From: an uncultured Lachnospiraceae bacterium
GTDB taxonomy: Bacteria; Bacillota; Clostridia; Lachnospirales; Lachnospiraceae
DNA: 15,445 nt
Reading direction: 5' to 3'
Assembly: GCA_947178465.1 (NCBI GenBank)
Contig: CAMWYL010000034.1
Coordinates: 1 to 15,445, forward strand
This document shows positions 14,417 to 15,445 of the stretch, piece by piece. The notes below the pieces were generated by a model. It saw nothing but the letters and a program-made list of their open reading frames with translations, made no database searches and was not told the origin of the DNA. Within the stretch, counting starts at the first letter, position 1. Each line of letters begins with the position of its first letter. A program made the position numbers and the translations under genes.

Positions 14417-15357
14417 AATACCAGTCCCTTATCCTCCTCGCAGCCCAGCAGAATATTCAGGCATTGCACCGCGGCGCCGGACGCACCCTTTCCAAGGTTA
14501 TCAAAGCGCGTGCTCACCAGAATTCTGTCGGCGTTTCCCGTAACATAAATCTCAATACCGTCCCAGCCGGAGCAGGCATTTCCCGCAAGGAACCCATTGT
14601 AATCCGCCTCCTTGCCAAAGGGCATCACGCGGACAAACCGCTCTCCCGCATAATACTCCTGCAAAAAGGCGTGCACTTTTTCAGGTGTCGGACTTCCTGT
14701 AAGCATGTCCGCATAAAACGGCGTTGTCAAAAGCATTCCGCTGTAATAATCACATATAATCGGCGAAAACAGCGGCGTCCTGCCCAGTCCCGTAATCTGC
14801 TGCATCTCCTTCAGGTGCTTGTGATTCTGTGTCAACGCGTATTCCCGCGGCGCATCAAGCTCCTTGTCCCGCTCGTCGGCTTCATAGACGGCAATTGTTT
14901 TCTTTCCCGCACCGCTGTAGCCCGACATTGCAAACGCCGACACCGGATAATCTTTCGGAAGAATACCACCCGCCACCAACGGATAGACAATCGTGATAAA
15001 ACCCGTTGCATAGCACCCCGGAACCGCAATTCGTTTGCTGTGGCGGATTGCCTCCCTGTGCGCCTTGGAAAGCTCCGGATAACCGTATGCCCACCCCTCC
15101 TGCGTCCTATGCGCCGTCGAGGTATCAATCAGAACCACGTTGTCATTCTCAACCATGGCAACCGCCTCCCTGGCCGCCGCATCCGGCAGACATAAAAAGG
15201 TGATATCCGACGCATTGATATATTTCCTGATCTCCTCCAGGTCCTTTCTGCTCTCTGATGGGATTTTGAGCAGTTCAATATCATCACGCCCCTCAAAGCG
15301 CTCGAAAATCCTAAGTCCCGTCGTCCCTTCGCTTCCGTCAATAAATACCTTCTTCAT
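14413..15357 (-). CDS. argC: N-acetyl-gamma-glutamyl-phosphate reductase, type 2
   Basis: This 314-residue cytoplasmic enzyme performs the third step of arginine synthesis, the NADPH-dependent reduction of N-acetylglutamyl 5-phosphate to the semialdehyde. The N-terminal nucleotide-binding fold begins MKKVFIDGSEGTTGLRI, typical of the shorter type-2 ArgC group. FLCLPDAA, IDTSTAHR and the active-site VPGCYATGF (catalytic Cys115) follow, then the GYSGAGKK segment and the conserved NHKHLKE. The ATG at 15357 is chosen because AAGGGGGG lies 7 bases upstream and it matches the family's usual start; an upstream TTG (15399) has no support. Its stop overlaps the next gene's start by four bases. No other arg gene lies in the window, but the operon could continue past the right edge. 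No convincing ArgR box or promoter is visible in the 88 bases upstream. Confidence 0.95.
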   Translation of the reverse strand: MKKVFIDGSEGTTGLRIFERFEGRDDIELLKIPSESRKDLEEIRKYINASDITFLCLPDAAAREAVAMVENDNVVLIDTSTAHRTQEGWAYGYPELSKAHREAIRHSKRIAVPGCYATGFITIVYPLVAGGILPKDYPVSAFAMSGYSGAGKKTIAVYEADERDKELDAPREYALTQNHKHLKEMQQITGLGRTPLFSPIICDYYSGMLLTTPFYADMLTGSPTPEKVHAFLQEYYAGERFVRVMPFGKEADYNGFLAGNACSGWDGIEIYVTGNADRILVSTRFDNLGKGASGAAVQCLNILLGCEEDKGLVL

Positions 15358-15402
15358 CTTTGTACCCCCCTTGCGTGCTTCGACACGCATACCAATCAAT
15401 GG

Positions 15403-15425
15403 TTTGAAAGTGACCTTCTCTCAAA
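15403..15425 (-). other. Hairpin in the argC leader
   Basis: On the minus strand TTTGAGAG (15418-15425) pairs with CTTTCAAA (15403-15410) around a 7-base loop, with one G-U pair. GGTTTG just upstream (15435-15440) could instead pair with CAAACC (15401-15406), giving an alternative fold. A second small hairpin, GCGTG/CACGC with a 6-base loop, lies at 15373-15388 before the ribosome binding site. A short open frame ending in a TGA at 15396-15398 could be the tail of an upstream gene; I cannot tell from 88 bases. Confidence 0.3.
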
Positions 15426-15445
15426 CTTCTCCTCCAAACCTTGCC

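Noticed and set aside
13487..14548. 353-codon plus-strand ORF across the methyltransferase and argC
   Set aside because: It crosses two real genes on the opposite strand and shows only low-complexity basic sequence.
15358..15445. T-box or known riboswitch upstream of argC
   Set aside because: No T-box GGTGG-containing antiterminator, no U-tract terminator and no other known riboswitch consensus can be seen in the available bases.
1..15445. Mobile element, prophage, CRISPR or defence island
   Set aside because: I found no transposase, integrase, direct-repeat array, tRNA-flanked junction or defence gene set. The nuclease-helicase stands alone.

Overview
The window looks like chromosomal DNA from a fermentative gut-type Firmicute, most likely a member of the Lachnospiraceae (Clostridia). 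This rests on the moderate GC content, strong AAGGAG/AGGGGG ribosome binding sites, a clostridial-type 811-residue cellobiose phosphorylase, a HAAS (DUF1700) protein, a paired ABC exporter and a MATE protein beginning MKKYEIDMC. The genus is inferred from family resemblance and was not tested by a search. I see no rRNA, tRNA, CRISPR array, insertion sequence or phage gene.

Layout. (1) 1-809, minus strand: an unrecognised 129-aa protein followed by a HAAS-domain membrane protein that runs off the left edge. (2) 810-3561: a divergent promoter region, then a monocistronic cellobiose phosphorylase gene with a well-formed promoter, two LacI-type palindromes and a 21-bp terminator hairpin. (3) 3553-5299, plus strand: a small lipoprotein gene, then a 47-aa membrane microprotein paired with a Na+/Ca2+ exchanger-family antiporter, ending in a hairpin shared with the convergent gene. 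(4) 5304-7793, minus strand: an Fe-S XPD/DinG-type helicase with an N-terminal PD-(D/E)XK nuclease domain. (5) 7794-11614, plus strand: a promoter and an overlapping pair of ABC half-exporters that form an asymmetric heterodimer. (6) 11600-15357, minus strand: argC, an RsmF/NOP2-type rRNA methyltransferase and a MATE transporter, closely packed and probably co-transcribed. The right edge holds the argC leader.

How the genes relate. Most units are independent housekeeping or accessory functions: intracellular phosphorolysis of cellobiose, cation exchange, DNA repair, drug or lipid export, arginine synthesis and rRNA modification. The clearest functional partnerships are the ABC1/ABC2 heterodimer, where one subunit has a degenerate Walker B and H-loop and the other a degenerate signature motif, and the translationally coupled argC-rsmF pair. 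No obviously new multi-gene system is visible. The least explained items are the 47-aa membrane protein next to the antiporter, the orphan lipoprotein, and the 129-aa protein ahead of the HAAS gene.
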